Source: Roseomonas fluvialis (GTDB taxonomy: Bacteria > Pseudomonadota > Alphaproteobacteria > Acetobacterales > Acetobacteraceae). From it: a stretch of DNA of 64,000 nt. Below are positions 34,029 through 42,904 of the stretch, piece after piece. The translations under genes were made by a program, and so were the position numbers. Under the pieces are notes generated by a model that worked only from the letters and a program-made list of their open reading frames with translations, was not told the origin of the DNA and searched no databases. Numbering within the stretch: position 1 is the stretch's first letter; the number at the start of each line of letters is the position of its first letter. Location: assembly GCF_022846615.1 (NCBI RefSeq), contig NZ_AP025637.1, forward strand, positions 5,295,001 through 5,359,000, given 5' to 3'.

Positions 34029-35720
34029 ATGAAGGCAGCATCGACCGGCCCGGTGCTCGCCGCCCCGTATTTCCTCTGGCTGATGGCAGCCTTCGCCGCT
34101 CCGCTCGGCGCGGTCGCGCTGCTCTCGGTGCAGGAGAGCAGCGAATTGTTCGCGCCGCTCTCGTTGAACCCGTCCGCCATCCAGTACCTGGACCTGGCGA
34201 CCGACCCGTTCAGCCGGCGCACCATCCTGCGCACCTTGGCGCTGGGCGCCTGCGTCACGCTGGCCTCCGCCATCCTGGGCTACCCCATCGCATTGTGGCT
34301 GACGCGCCTGCCGCCTGGCTGGCGGCCGCTCGGCTTCGCCTGCGTGCTGGTGCCACTGCTGACCAACGTGGTGGTGCGCAGCCTCGGCATCATCCTGCTG
34401 CTGGCGCCGGGCGGGCTGGTGTCGAATGCGCTGGCGTTGCTCGGCCTGCCTCGGGTCAACCTGCTGTTTGGCTGGTTCGCCGTCGGCCTCGCGCTGACGC
34501 AGGTGTTCCTGCCCTACATGGTGCTGGCGCTGTACGACGTGCTGGAGGCGCAGGAGAAGCGGCTGGCGGAAGCCGCCGCGGGCCTCGGCGCCGGGCCGGT
34601 CGTGACCTTCTTCCGCGTGACGCTGCCGCTGTCGCTGCAGGGGCTGCGCGCGGGCGTCGTCATCGTCTTCCTGCTGTCGTCCACTGCCTACGTCTCGGCC
34701 ACGCTGGTGGGCGGGCGCCAGGTCATGGTCAGCGGCATGGTGGTGCTGAAGGAGGGGCTGGAGATCCTGAACTACCCCGCCGCATCGGCACTCGCGATGG
34801 TGATGCTGGCGGCCTCGGTGCTCGTCACCTTCCTGATCGGCCGCGCGATTGGCTTCGCTACGCCCTGGATCGCCGCACGCCCGCCGCGGCGGCTGCCGTC
34901 CATGCCGCGCGTGCTGGTCGCGCTGCTGGAAACGATCGGCCCAGCGGTATCCCGCATCCTACTGGCCATCGCGCTGCTGCTACTGCTGTTCCCGCTGGTG
35001 CTCGTCGCGGTTTCGTCCTTCAACAATTCGCCCCAGGCGACGGTCGCGCAGTGGCTCGGCTTCACCTGGCGGTGGTATGCGGCGGTGCTCGACAACGACC
35101 GCTACCTGGCCGATGCCTGGGTCAGCCTGAAGCTCGGCCTCGCCGCCACCGTCGTCTCGCTCGCCATCGCGCTGCCGGCAGCACTCGCCCTGGTGCGCGG
35201 CACCTTCCCGGGGCGCGAGGCGCTGTCCGCCTTCTTCATGCTGCCGCTGGCATTGCCAGGCATCGCCATCGGGCTGGGCATGCTGCGGCTGCTGCAATGG
35301 TTCACCGCGCTGCCGGCCTTCCTCGGTATCCTGGCCGTGCATGTCGTGCTGGTCGCGCCCTTCATGCTGGCCATGCTGCGCGCGTCCGTCGCCGCGCTGG
35401 ACCGCGGGCTCGAGGAAGCCGCCAGCGGCCTCGGCGCGCCGCCCTGGCGGGTGTTCCTGCGCATCGTGTTGCCGCAGCTGGCCCCGGGCATCGCGGTGGC
35501 CTGCCTGATCGGCTTCCTGATCTCGTTCGGGGAGGTCACCGTCACTGCCTTCCTCACCACCGCACGGCTACAGACGCTGCCGGTGCGCCTCTATGCCGAG
35601 GCGTCGTTCAGCCTCGAGAACACCATCAACGCCATCTCCACCGCCTTCATCCTGCTCACGGTCGCGCTGTTGCTGCTGATGCACCGCCTGGTGCCGCTGG
35701 ATCGGGTCTGGCGGCGATGA
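34029..35720 (+). CDS. PotB-PotC-type fused ABC permease
   Basis: A 563-residue membrane protein carrying both polyamine-class permease domains in one chain. The first (about 1-270) has its EAA loop near EAAAGLGAGPVVTFFRV and the second (about 300-563) near EAASGLGAPPWRVFLRI. The classical system uses two separate chains, PotB and PotC. Starts at ATG 34029; the open frame runs further upstream without homology. Confidence 0.9.
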   Translation: MKAASTGPVLAAPYFLWLMAAFAAPLGAVALLSVQESSELFAPLSLNPSAIQYLDLATDPFSRRTILRTLALGACVTLASAILGYPIALWLTRLPPGWRPLGFACVLVPLLTNVVVRSLGIILLLAPGGLVSNALALLGLPRVNLLFGWFAVGLALTQVFLPYMVLALYDVLEAQEKRLAEAAAGLGAGPVVTFFRVTLPLSLQGLRAGVVIVFLLSSTAYVSATLVGGRQVMVSGMVVLKEGLEILNYPAASALAMVMLAASVLVTFLIGRAIGFATPWIAARPPRRLPSMPRVLVALLETIGPAVSRILLAIALLLLLFPLVLVAVSSFNNSPQATVAQWLGFTWRWYAAVLDNDRYLADAWVSLKLGLAATVVSLAIALPAALALVRGTFPGREALSAFFMLPLALPGIAIGLGMLRLLQWFTALPAFLGILAVHVVLVAPFMLAMLRASVAALDRGLEEAASGLGAPPWRVFLRIVLPQLAPGIAVACLIGFLISFGEVTVTAFLTTARLQTLPVRLYAEASFSLENTINAISTAFILLTVALLLLMHRLVPLDRVWRR

Positions 35721-35733
35721 CAGGATGCGCGCC

Positions 35734-36228
35734 ATGCTGACCGACACCGACGCCACGCTGCTCCGCCGTGCCATCTCCCTGGCGGCCGAGGCGCGCGCCC
35801 GCGGCGACCGCCCCTTCGCGGCCGTCATCGCCGGCGCCGATGGCGCCGTGCTGGCGGAGGCCGGGTCGATGCAGGGCGCGTCGGGCGCGGGCACGCTGGC
35901 GCATTCCGAGATGAACGCGCTTGGTTCCGTACTTGCCGCCGGCGTGCCGCGTCGCGTGCTGCGCGCCGGCACCATGTATTCCTCCGGCGAACCCTGCGCG
36001 ATGTGCGCGGCCGCCGCCTTCTACGCCGGAATCGGGCGCGTGGTGTACGGGCTCTCGGCGCAGGCCATCCTGCATCTGCGCAACGCGCAGGCGCATACGG
36101 CGGGGCTGGCACTGTCCTGCCGGGCAGTGCTGGAGACAGCTGCCGAACACGTCGAGGTCGTCGGGCCTTGCCTGGAAGACGAGGCAGCCATCCCGCATCA
36201 GGGGTATTGGACGACCGGCGCGGCATAG
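35734..36228 (+). CDS. Nucleoside/guanine-deaminase-like zinc enzyme
   Basis: A 164-residue cytidine/deoxycytidylate-deaminase-fold protein. Zinc-site motifs are AHSEMNAL (H-x-E) and GEPCAMCAAA (P-C-x2-C). It resembles guanine deaminase and TadA-type proteins, but TadA proper would also keep tRNA-binding residues that cannot be judged here. The ATG at 35734 has AGG nine bases upstream, better spaced than the ATG at 35725. It may share a transcript with the polyamine-type importer, from which it is separated by 13 bases. Confidence 0.85.
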   Translation: MLTDTDATLLRRAISLAAEARARGDRPFAAVIAGADGAVLAEAGSMQGASGAGTLAHSEMNALGSVLAAGVPRRVLRAGTMYSSGEPCAMCAAAAFYAGIGRVVYGLSAQAILHLRNAQAHTAGLALSCRAVLETAAEHVEVVGPCLEDEAAIPHQGYWTTGAA

Positions 36229-36307
36229 GCACCGCCATCAAGGCGCTGCGTGAACGAATCCGAAACCCCGCCCGGTTAGGATGCGCCCGCTGCAGGAGGC
36301 AGCGTGC

Positions 36308-37168
36308 ATGTCCGACCGGACCTTCCGTGCCCTGACCGGCGGCGACAGCCCGCGCGTGAAGGTCATCGACATCGGCGCCAACCCGATCGATGCCGACCCG
36401 CCCTATGCCGCCATGCTGCGCGCCGGCGACGCCGAGGTGGTCGGCTTCGAACCCAACGCCGCGGCGCTGGACCTGTTGAACACCCGCAAGGGCCCCTACG
36501 AACGCTATTTCCCGCACGCCGTAGGCGACGGCCGGCGCCACGCCCTACATATCTGCCAGGCCCCGGGCATGACCTCGCTGCTGGAACCGGACCCGGCCGT
36601 GCTCGGCCTGTTCCACGGCTTTCCCGACTGGGGCCGGGTCCTGTCCACCGAACCGGTCGACACCGTACGCCTCGACGATGTGCCCGAGACCGCCGGAGCC
36701 GATCTGCTCAAGCTCGACATCCAGGGTGCGGAGCTGATGGTACTACGCCATGCCGAAGCCCGGCTGCGCGACGTGGTCGTGATCCAAGCCGAGGTCGAAT
36801 TCTTGCCGCTCTACAAGGGCCAGCCGCTGTTCAGCGACATGGACATCTTCCTGCGCGAACGCGGCTTCGTGCTGCACCGCTTCTTTCCCGCCGTCAGTCG
36901 CGCCGTCCAGCCCATGATGGTGAATGCCGACCCTTACGCCGGGCTCGGCCAGCTGGTCTGGGCGGATGCCATCTTCATCCGAGACTTTGCGCGGCCCGAG
37001 GCGCTGACTGACCGGCAGCTGATGGCGATGGCGGCGATCCTGCACGATTGCTACGCCGCCTATGACATCGCGTTTCGCCTCGTCGCGGAACATGACCGTC
37101 GCCGCGGCACCGCCCATGCCACGGCCTACCTCGCCGGCCTGCAATCCCCGCTGCCCCGCGCGGCCTGA
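36308..37168 (+). CDS. FkbM-family methyltransferase
   Basis: A 286-residue SAM-dependent methyltransferase. The SAM site VKVIDIGANPID is at the start of the domain, with EVVGFEPNAAALDLL following, and the FkbM core DLLKLDIQGAELMVLRHA is present. FkbM enzymes methylate hydroxyls on sugars or secondary metabolites. A strong AGGAGG precedes the ATG at 36308. The next gene is another methyltransferase, but no glycan or biosynthetic genes surround the pair. Confidence 0.88.
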   Translation: MSDRTFRALTGGDSPRVKVIDIGANPIDADPPYAAMLRAGDAEVVGFEPNAAALDLLNTRKGPYERYFPHAVGDGRRHALHICQAPGMTSLLEPDPAVLGLFHGFPDWGRVLSTEPVDTVRLDDVPETAGADLLKLDIQGAELMVLRHAEARLRDVVVIQAEVEFLPLYKGQPLFSDMDIFLRERGFVLHRFFPAVSRAVQPMMVNADPYAGLGQLVWADAIFIRDFARPEALTDRQLMAMAAILHDCYAAYDIAFRLVAEHDRRRGTAHATAYLAGLQSPLPRAA

Positions 37169-37187
37169 CACGGAGGCAAGACGCCCC

Positions 37188-37769
37188 ATGACCCTGACCG
37201 CCGAGGCCCCGCCGACATTGCGCAGCCTTCTGCATGTCGGCTGCGGCATGCCCGACCCGCGCAAGCTGCCCCCCGCCTTCTTCGCGCCCGGCGAATGGCG
37301 CGAGGTGCGGCTCGACCTTGATCCCGGTGTTGCGCCGGACATCGTCGCCTCCATCACCGATATGGCGATGGTCGAGACGGCCTCCTTCGATGCCGTCTGG
37401 TCCGCCCACAACCTCGAGCACCTGTTCGCACACGAGGTGCCGCTCGCGCTGCGCGAATTCCGCCGCGTGCTGCGCCCCGGCGGCTTCGCGCTGATCACCC
37501 TGCCCGATCTGCAGCGCGCGGCGGAGCTGGTGGCGCAGGACCGTCTCGCCGAACCCGCCTATGTCTCTCCTGCCGGGCCGATCGCGCCGCTCGACATGCT
37601 CTACGGCCATGGCGCGGCGATCGCGGCGGGCAATCACTTCATGGGGCACCGCACCGGCTTCACCGCGCGCACGCTGGAAGCCGCGCTGGTCGCCGCGCGC
37701 TTCGATGCCGTGCGGGTCGTGCGCGATGACGCCTACGCGCTCTGGGCCACGGCCAGTGTCGCCGGCTGA
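37188..37769 (+). CDS. Class I SAM-dependent methyltransferase
   Basis: A 193-residue protein with a degenerate SAM motif (LLHVGCGMPDP) and the Methyltransf_11 core DAVWSAHNLEHLF followed by REFRRVLRPGGFALI. The acceptor is unknown. ATG 37188 has CGGAGG upstream. It ends 37 bases inside the convergent AraC-family gene. Possibly functions with the FkbM enzyme 19 bases upstream. Confidence 0.87.
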   Translation: MTLTAEAPPTLRSLLHVGCGMPDPRKLPPAFFAPGEWREVRLDLDPGVAPDIVASITDMAMVETASFDAVWSAHNLEHLFAHEVPLALREFRRVLRPGGFALITLPDLQRAAELVAQDRLAEPAYVSPAGPIAPLDMLYGHGAAIAAGNHFMGHRTGFTARTLEAALVAARFDAVRVVRDDAYALWATASVAG

Positions 37770-38569
37770 CCCTGGCGCCCGGCGCCTGGCGTGACGCCGA
37801 AGGCCGCACGATAGGCCGCTCCGAAGGCCGGCGCGCTGGCATACCCGACCGCGGCGGCGGCCTGCGCCGGCGCCATGCCGTTCGCCAGCAGCGCCGCCGC
37901 CTCGGTCAGGCGGAGCGCCTGGCGCCAACGGGCGAATCCCATGCCGGTCTCGGCGCGGAACAGCCGGCGCAGCGTGCGCGGGCTCGCGCCGGTCCGGACT
38001 GCCCAGTCATCCAGCGTCAGCGCGCTGTCGGGCTGCAGCGCCAGCGCGGCCGCCAGGCGCAGCAGCCGCGCATCGCGGGGCTGTGGCACCGCCAGGGGCA
38101 GCGTCGGCGCGCGGGCGATCTCCTCCAGGATCAGCGCGGCCAAGTGGCCGCCGCGACCCTTCTCGTCCCATTCCAGCGGCTCGGCGCAGGCGGCCAGGAT
38201 CAGTTCGCGCAGCAGGGGCGCGACGGACAGCACCGCGGGATGCGCCGGCCCAGCCGCTGCCGCATCCGCGCGAAGGAACAGCGCGCGCATCGCCAGGCCG
38301 CGGGGCATCGCCACAGCATGCGGCAGTCCGGCCGGGATCCACAGCGCGCGCGCCGGCGGCACGGTGAAGCGCGCGGCATCCGTCGTCACGCGCATGATGC
38401 CGGCGGTGGCGTACAGCAGCTGCGCGCGGTCGTGGCTGTGGCGCGGCACCGCCTCGCCCTCCGCGTAATCGCGTGCGAAGGCGGCCAGCGGGCGGTCCAC
38501 CCGGTCCTGGGGAATGTCGCGCCGCGGCGCCTGGCCGTCTGCCGACAGGATTTGGCCTGACGTCGCCAT
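37733..38569 (-). CDS. AraC-family transcriptional regulator with N-terminal cupin domain
   Basis: A 278-residue regulator. The N-terminal half is a cupin ligand-binding domain (RHSHDRAQLLYATAGIM). The C-terminal half is the AraC DNA-binding region with two helix-turn-helix segments (LDDWAVRTGASPRTLRRLFR and AAAVGYASAPAFGAAYRAAF). It is divergent from an MFS transporter gene across 60 bases, the usual layout for a regulator that controls the transporter. Confidence 0.9.
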   Translation of the reverse strand: MATSGQILSADGQAPRRDIPQDRVDRPLAAFARDYAEGEAVPRHSHDRAQLLYATAGIMRVTTDAARFTVPPARALWIPAGLPHAVAMPRGLAMRALFLRADAAAAGPAHPAVLSVAPLLRELILAACAEPLEWDEKGRGGHLAALILEEIARAPTLPLAVPQPRDARLLRLAAALALQPDSALTLDDWAVRTGASPRTLRRLFRAETGMGFARWRQALRLTEAAALLANGMAPAQAAAAVGYASAPAFGAAYRAAFGVTPGAGRQGQPATLAVAQSA

Positions 38570-38629
38570 GCGGCCGAGCGTAGCCTGCGGCCATACCCGG
38601 GCGGAAGTCCCGGCATTCGAGGACCAGCC

Positions 38630-39880
38630 ATGACCGCGGCCCAGCGCCAGGTGGTGTTCATCAACGCCGCCCATACCTTCACCCATTACTGCCTGCTGAT
38701 CCTGGCGACCGCCGTGCTCGCCATGGTCACGCAGGACCGCGAGACCTTCGGCGCCGACTACGGTCCGATCCTCGCCCTCGGTACGGCGATGTTCGTGACC
38801 TATGGCCTCGGCGCCCTGCCCATGGGCTGGCTCGCGGACCGGCTTGGCCGCCGCGCGCTGATGACGGCCTTCTTTCTCGGCACCGGGTTCTTCATGGGGG
38901 TGGCCGGTCTCATGGACAGTCCGGCGACCATCGGCATCGCGCTGGGTCTGATGGGTTGCTTCGCCGCCATCTACCACCCGATCGGCACCGCCGTGCTGGT
39001 CGAGGCAGCGGGCGAACGCGTCGGCCGCGCCATGGGCATCAATGGCGTCTTCGGCAATATCGGCGTCGCGACAGCGCCGGTTGTCACCGCCTTCGTTGCT
39101 GCTGCGCTGGGCTGGCGCTGGGCCTTCATCATCCCGGGCATCGCGTGCTTCGCGGTTGGCCTGCTGTACATGCGCGAACCGGAATTCGACGCGGTCAAGG
39201 CCGGCGGCGGCGCGCGCCCCTTCCCCGAGATCCCCCGCAGCGTGGTGCGCCGCGCCGTGCTGATCCTGATGTCCATCGCCGCCGTGTCGGGGCTGGTGTT
39301 CAACGCCTATACGTTGCTGATCCCGAAGCTTATGCAGGAACGCCTGGCCAATAGCCCGGACCTGCTGCCGGTGGTCGGCCTGCTGGCCTTCCTGGCCACG
39401 ATCTGCGGCGGTCTCACGCAATACACGGTGGGGCACATCATCGACCGCACCACGCTGAAGCGCGTGTTCATGCCGCTCGGTATCGCGGTGGTGCCGGGGT
39501 TGTTCGCCCTGTCCTTCCTGGATGGCTGGCTTGTGCTGCCGGTCGCCGGCCTCGTCGCCGCCTGCGTCTTCGGCCAGGTCACGGTGAACGAGACCATGAC
39601 GGCCCGCTATGTCGCGCCGCAGTTGCGCGCGAAGCTGTATTCGATCCGCTTTACCGTCGGGTTCCTGGGGGCAGCGGTCGCTTCTCCGCTGGTCGGCTTC
39701 CTGCACGAGGCGACCGGATCCTTGGCGGTGGCGATGCTGGTATTGGGCGGCTTTGCCATGGTCACGCTGGTCTGCGCCTTCGCCTTCCCCGACCGGCCGG
39801 AGGAACTGAAGCCGGAACTCTGGGCCAACGCCCCAGAATTCGCGCCCACGACCCGCCCCGGCGTGGTTGCTGCCGAGTAG
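38630..39880 (+). CDS. Major facilitator superfamily transporter
   Basis: A 416-residue inner-membrane transporter with about twelve spans and the MFS loop 2-3 motif (GWLADRLGRRALM). The start NAAHTFTHYCLLILATAV recalls Fsr-type and related drug or metabolite exporters. Likely regulated by the divergent AraC-family gene. Substrate unknown. Confidence 0.9.
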   Translation: MTAAQRQVVFINAAHTFTHYCLLILATAVLAMVTQDRETFGADYGPILALGTAMFVTYGLGALPMGWLADRLGRRALMTAFFLGTGFFMGVAGLMDSPATIGIALGLMGCFAAIYHPIGTAVLVEAAGERVGRAMGINGVFGNIGVATAPVVTAFVAAALGWRWAFIIPGIACFAVGLLYMREPEFDAVKAGGGARPFPEIPRSVVRRAVLILMSIAAVSGLVFNAYTLLIPKLMQERLANSPDLLPVVGLLAFLATICGGLTQYTVGHIIDRTTLKRVFMPLGIAVVPGLFALSFLDGWLVLPVAGLVAACVFGQVTVNETMTARYVAPQLRAKLYSIRFTVGFLGAAVASPLVGFLHEATGSLAVAMLVLGGFAMVTLVCAFAFPDRPEELKPELWANAPEFAPTTRPGVVAAE

Positions 39881-39962
39881 TCGCCGGAACCGCCTCGGTT
39901 CGCCTTACTGTCACCGGTATCTTCGCCCGACCAGGGGTGTCCAGCGGATAGGGCGCTCCGCC

Positions 39963-40301
39963 TTATCCTGGGCTGGCTGCGAGGCGGTCCAAGGCCTCCC
40001 GCACAACTCCGGCCGCGACCTGTTGCAGCGCATGCCAGGCAGCCCCAGCCGCGGGCCCGGCGCTGCCCAGCGGAAAGATCGTCACGAGCTGCGGTTCCGG
40101 CGCGCCAGGCTGCGGCCCACGCCACTGCACACGCACCATCGCCGCGCCGGGTAGGCGCTGGACCGCCAGGCGCGCGGCAGTCTCGGCGGCCTGACCGCGG
40201 CCCTCCAGCCGATGCGCTTGCAACAGATCCTGCGACAGGATGACCACGGCATCGAAGCCGACCCGCGCGACGCTGGCACCCTCATCCGTTTGAGACGACA
40301 T
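39963..40301 (-). CDS. Small hypothetical protein beside aroE
   Basis: A 112-residue open frame, alpha/beta-like in composition, without a signal peptide, membrane segment or recognised motif. Two features favour it being real: it fills the only gap between the MFS gene and aroE, and its start sits 113 bases from aroE, leaving a divergent promoter region. No function can be assigned; it could be a chance frame in GC-rich DNA. Confidence 0.45.
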   Translation of the reverse strand: MSSQTDEGASVARVGFDAVVILSQDLLQAHRLEGRGQAAETAARLAVQRLPGAAMVRVQWRGPQPGAPEPQLVTIFPLGSAGPAAGAAWHALQQVAAGVVREALDRLAASPG

Positions 40302-40414
40302 GCCTCGCAGATGGATCGCCTGTTGCCGGTTTGCAAACCCGGCGCCTGCCGCTGCGGAGCAGATCCGCGGCCCTCCCTCTTGCAGGAAAAGCGACGGCCG
40401 GGCTTGCTGTGCTG

Positions 40415-41254
40415 ATGCGCCTTCTCACCGGTCACGCTCGCCTTGCCGGGGTTCTCGGCTGGCCCGTCTCGCATTCCCGTTCGCCCCGCCTGCACGGCCA
40501 TTGGCTTGCGACCCTTGGTATCGATGGCGCCTACCTGCCCTTGCCGGTACGTCCCGACCGTTTCGAAGGGGCGGTGAGGGCGCTGGCCGACCTTGGCTTT
40601 CAAGGGGCCAACGTCACCATTCCCCACAAACAGGCCGCCTTCGGCGTCTGTGACGTTGTGGACGCCACCGCCCGCCGTGCCGGTGCGGTGAATACCCTGG
40701 TCTTCCGCGACGGACGCATCGAGGGTTCCAACACCGACGGCTTCGGCTTCCTGGAGAGCGTGCGCGCCGGTGCACCGGGCTGGCAGCCCACCGCTGGCCC
40801 TGCCGTACTAATGGGTGCCGGCGGGGCAGCCCGCGCCATCGCTGCTGCACTGGTCGACGCCGGCTGCCCGCGCGTCACGCTGGTGAACCGATCGCGCGTG
40901 CGGGCCGAGGCCCTGGCCCAGGATCTCGGCGGACCGATCACCATTGCCGACGCACCGCCGCTGGCCGATGCCGCCTTGCTGGTGAACACGACCTCGCTCG
41001 GCATGCCGGGCCAGCCGGTGCTTGCCATCGACCCGGCTTCACTGCCCGCTACCGCGGTGGTCGCCGATATCGTCTATGTCCCGCTTGAGACTCCCCTATT
41101 GGCCGCGGCCCGTGCCCGCGGCCTGCAGGCCGTGGATGGCCTCGGCATGCTGTTGCACCAGGCCCGCCCGGGCTTCGAAGCTTGGTTCGGCGTCGCGCCT
41201 GCCGTCGACGCAGCGCTGCGCGCCGTGGTCGCCGCGGATATTCCAGCGCGATGA
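40415..41254 (+). CDS. aroE: Shikimate dehydrogenase
   Basis: A 279-residue enzyme of the shikimate pathway that reduces 3-dehydroshikimate with NADPH. Shikimate-binding [10 protein letters not shown] (19-28), the catalytic lysine K72 in [15 protein letters not shown] and the NADP motif GAGGAARAI are all present. Start at ATG 40415. First gene of aroE-coaE-dnaQ, joined to coaE by ATGA. Confidence 0.95.
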   Translation: MRLLTGHARLAGVLGWPVSHSRSPRLHGHWLATLGIDGAYLPLPVRPDRFEGAVRALADLGFQGANVTIPHKQAAFGVCDVVDATARRAGAVNTLVFRDGRIEGSNTDGFGFLESVRAGAPGWQPTAGPAVLMGAGGAARAIAAALVDAGCPRVTLVNRSRVRAEALAQDLGGPITIADAPPLADAALLVNTTSLGMPGQPVLAIDPASLPATAVVADIVYVPLETPLLAAARARGLQAVDGLGMLLHQARPGFEAWFGVAPAVDAALRAVVAADIPAR

Positions 41255-41871
41255 TCGTACTCGGCCTGACCGGCGGTATCGGCATGGGCAAATCCACCGC
41301 CACGGCCACGCTGCGGCGGCTGGGCGTACCGGTCTTCGATGCAGATGCCGCGGTGCACAGGCTGCAGTCGAAAGGCGGCCGCGCGGTGGTGCCGATCGCC
41401 GCTGCCTTTCCCGGCACCGTGCGTGACGGGCGCGTCGACCGCGAGGCGCTGCGCCGTGCCGTGATCGGCAACACCGATGCACTGCGGCGCCTGGAACGCA
41501 TCGTTTGGCCGTTGGTGCGGGACGAGGAACGGCGCTTCCTCGCGCAGGCCCGCCGCAGCGGGGCCCGCATCGTGGCTCTCGACGTGCCGCTGCTGTTCGA
41601 GAATGGCGGGCAGGGACGGGTGGATCAGGTGGTGGTGGTCTCGGCCCCTGCGGCAGTGCAGCGCGCCCGCGTGATGCGCCGGCCCGGCATGACAGCGGAA
41701 CGCTTCGCGGCCATCCATGCGCGGCAGATGCCGGACGCCGAGAAAAGACGGCGCGCGGATCATGTGGTGCGCACGGGGCTGAGCAGGTTCTTCGCACAGG
41801 CGGCAGTGCGGCGGATGATCAAGCGGATGCGGGGCTCTGCCCCGCGATCAAGGGGCCGACGGGCCCTTTGA
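41251..41871 (+). CDS. coaE: Dephospho-CoA kinase
   Basis: A 206-residue P-loop kinase ([12 protein letters not shown], residues 5-16; conserved DADAAVH and DVPLLFENG) that makes the last step of coenzyme A synthesis. The last 14 or so residues ([15 protein letters not shown] region) and the stop codon are encoded inside a strong inverted repeat, so this tail is not conserved protein but a by-product of the hairpin. Confidence 0.95.
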   Translation: MIVLGLTGGIGMGKSTATATLRRLGVPVFDADAAVHRLQSKGGRAVVPIAAAFPGTVRDGRVDREALRRAVIGNTDALRRLERIVWPLVRDEERRFLAQARRSGARIVALDVPLLFENGGQGRVDQVVVVSAPAAVQRARVMRRPGMTAERFAAIHARQMPDAEKRRRADHVVRTGLSRFFAQAAVRRMIKRMRGSAPRSRGRRAL

Positions 41872-41886
41872 TCGCGGGGATTTTGG
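41829..41886 (+). terminator. Nested hairpins ending coaE; intrinsic-terminator-like
   Basis: Two overlapping inverted repeats. The first is GCGGGGC-TCT-GCCCCGC (41829-41845). The second pairs 41840-41857 with 41862-41879, an 18-base-pair stem with one G-U pair and a four-base loop, and is followed by a short T run (41881-41884). The coaE TGA (41869-41871) lies in the right arm. It would end or attenuate transcription before dnaQ, whose ATG is 31 bases further on. The GGGC-TCT-GCCC core recurs at 56176. Confidence 0.6.
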
Positions 41887-41916
41887 CTTCGCGCCGAACC
41901 CTGGTAGGTCGGATGA

Positions 41917-42624
41917 ATGCGGCAGATTATCCTCGATACTGAGACGACAGGGCTCGATCCCCTGCAAGGGGACCGCATCATCGAGGTTGCGGCTGTCGAG
42001 CTGGTGAACCTGCTGCCGACCGGGGCGGTGTTCCATCGCCTTGTAGATCCGCAGCGCGACATCCCGGCCGAGGCCACGCGCATCCATGGCTTCACCAATG
42101 GAGATTTGGCGGGCAAGCCCCGCTTCCCCGAGATCATCGCGGAATTGGTCGCGTTCCTGGGCGATTCTCCGATCATCGCCCACAACGCGCCTTTCGATTT
42201 CGGCTTCCTCGATGCCGAATTCCGCCGCGGCGGGGCGCCGCCGCTCGACCGCAGCCGCATGATCGACAGCTTGGCCTTGGCCAAGCAACGCTATCCGGGG
42301 ATGCCCAACAGCCTCGACGCCCTGTGCCGGCGTCTGGGCATCGACAACTCCATGCGCACTGCCCACAACGCGATCCTGGACTGCCGCCTCCTGGCCGAGG
42401 TCTACCTCGAACTGATGGGTGGCAAGCAGCCGGGTTTCGACCTGGCGGCAGCGCTGGCGAGCCAACGCCAGGTGATCGCGGTCCAGGACGCCATCGCATG
42501 GACCCCGCACCCGATCGAGCCGACCGAGGCGCAAGTCGCGGCGCACACGGCCTTCCTGCAGACCAAGGTCAAGGATGCGGCGTGGCTCAAACAGCCCTTC
42601 GCCGAAACGCCGCGGGTTCCGTGA
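41917..42624 (+). CDS. dnaQ: DNA polymerase III epsilon subunit (3'-5' proofreading exonuclease)
   Basis: A 235-residue DEDDh exonuclease. ExoI is LDTETTG (D7, E9), ExoII AHNAPFDFGFLDAEF and ExoIII AHNAILDCRLLAEVY. The C-terminal 50 residues would bind the polymerase alpha subunit. It follows coaE as in Caulobacter and relatives. Its stop overlaps the next gene by GTGA. Confidence 0.94.
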   Translation: MRQIILDTETTGLDPLQGDRIIEVAAVELVNLLPTGAVFHRLVDPQRDIPAEATRIHGFTNGDLAGKPRFPEIIAELVAFLGDSPIIAHNAPFDFGFLDAEFRRGGAPPLDRSRMIDSLALAKQRYPGMPNSLDALCRRLGIDNSMRTAHNAILDCRLLAEVYLELMGGKQPGFDLAAALASQRQVIAVQDAIAWTPHPIEPTEAQVAAHTAFLQTKVKDAAWLKQPFAETPRVP

Positions 42625-42866
42625 TTCGCATCCTGCTCGGCATCATGCTCGGTCTGGTGCTGGGCTGGGTCGGCACCGCAGCGGCCGTTCTCCTTTATGG
42701 CGAACTCGCCCGTGTCAGCCAGGCGGAAGGTGCCTTCGCGATGGGCGCCATCTTCGTGGCGGGGCCGGCTGGCGCGGTCGCGGGCGCCGTCCTGGGTGGG
42801 GTGTTGGGGGCAAGCTGGAACCGCCATGTTCACCGCCGCATGCCCCAGTCAGACGGACCCGCCTGA
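42621..42866 (+). CDS. Small two-span membrane protein of unknown function
   Basis: An 81-residue protein starting at GTG 42621 inside the dnaQ stop (GTGA). Two hydrophobic segments (about 1-27 and 38-62, the latter glycine/alanine-rich) and a basic tail (NRHVHRRMP) predict a small inner-membrane protein. No family recognised. In Caulobacter this position downstream of dnaQ is taken by secB. Confidence 0.7.
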   Translation: MIRILLGIMLGLVLGWVGTAAAVLLYGELARVSQAEGAFAMGAIFVAGPAGAVAGAVLGGVLGASWNRHVHRRMPQSDGPA

Positions 42867-42904
42867 CCGGGTGAAGATTCCAGCGGAAGCCGCCGCCGAG
42901 ATCG

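Noticed and set aside
38570-39706. Extension of the AraC-family frame through the MFS gene
   Set aside because: Antisense to a clear twelve-span transporter; the regulator's cupin domain begins just after ATG 38569.
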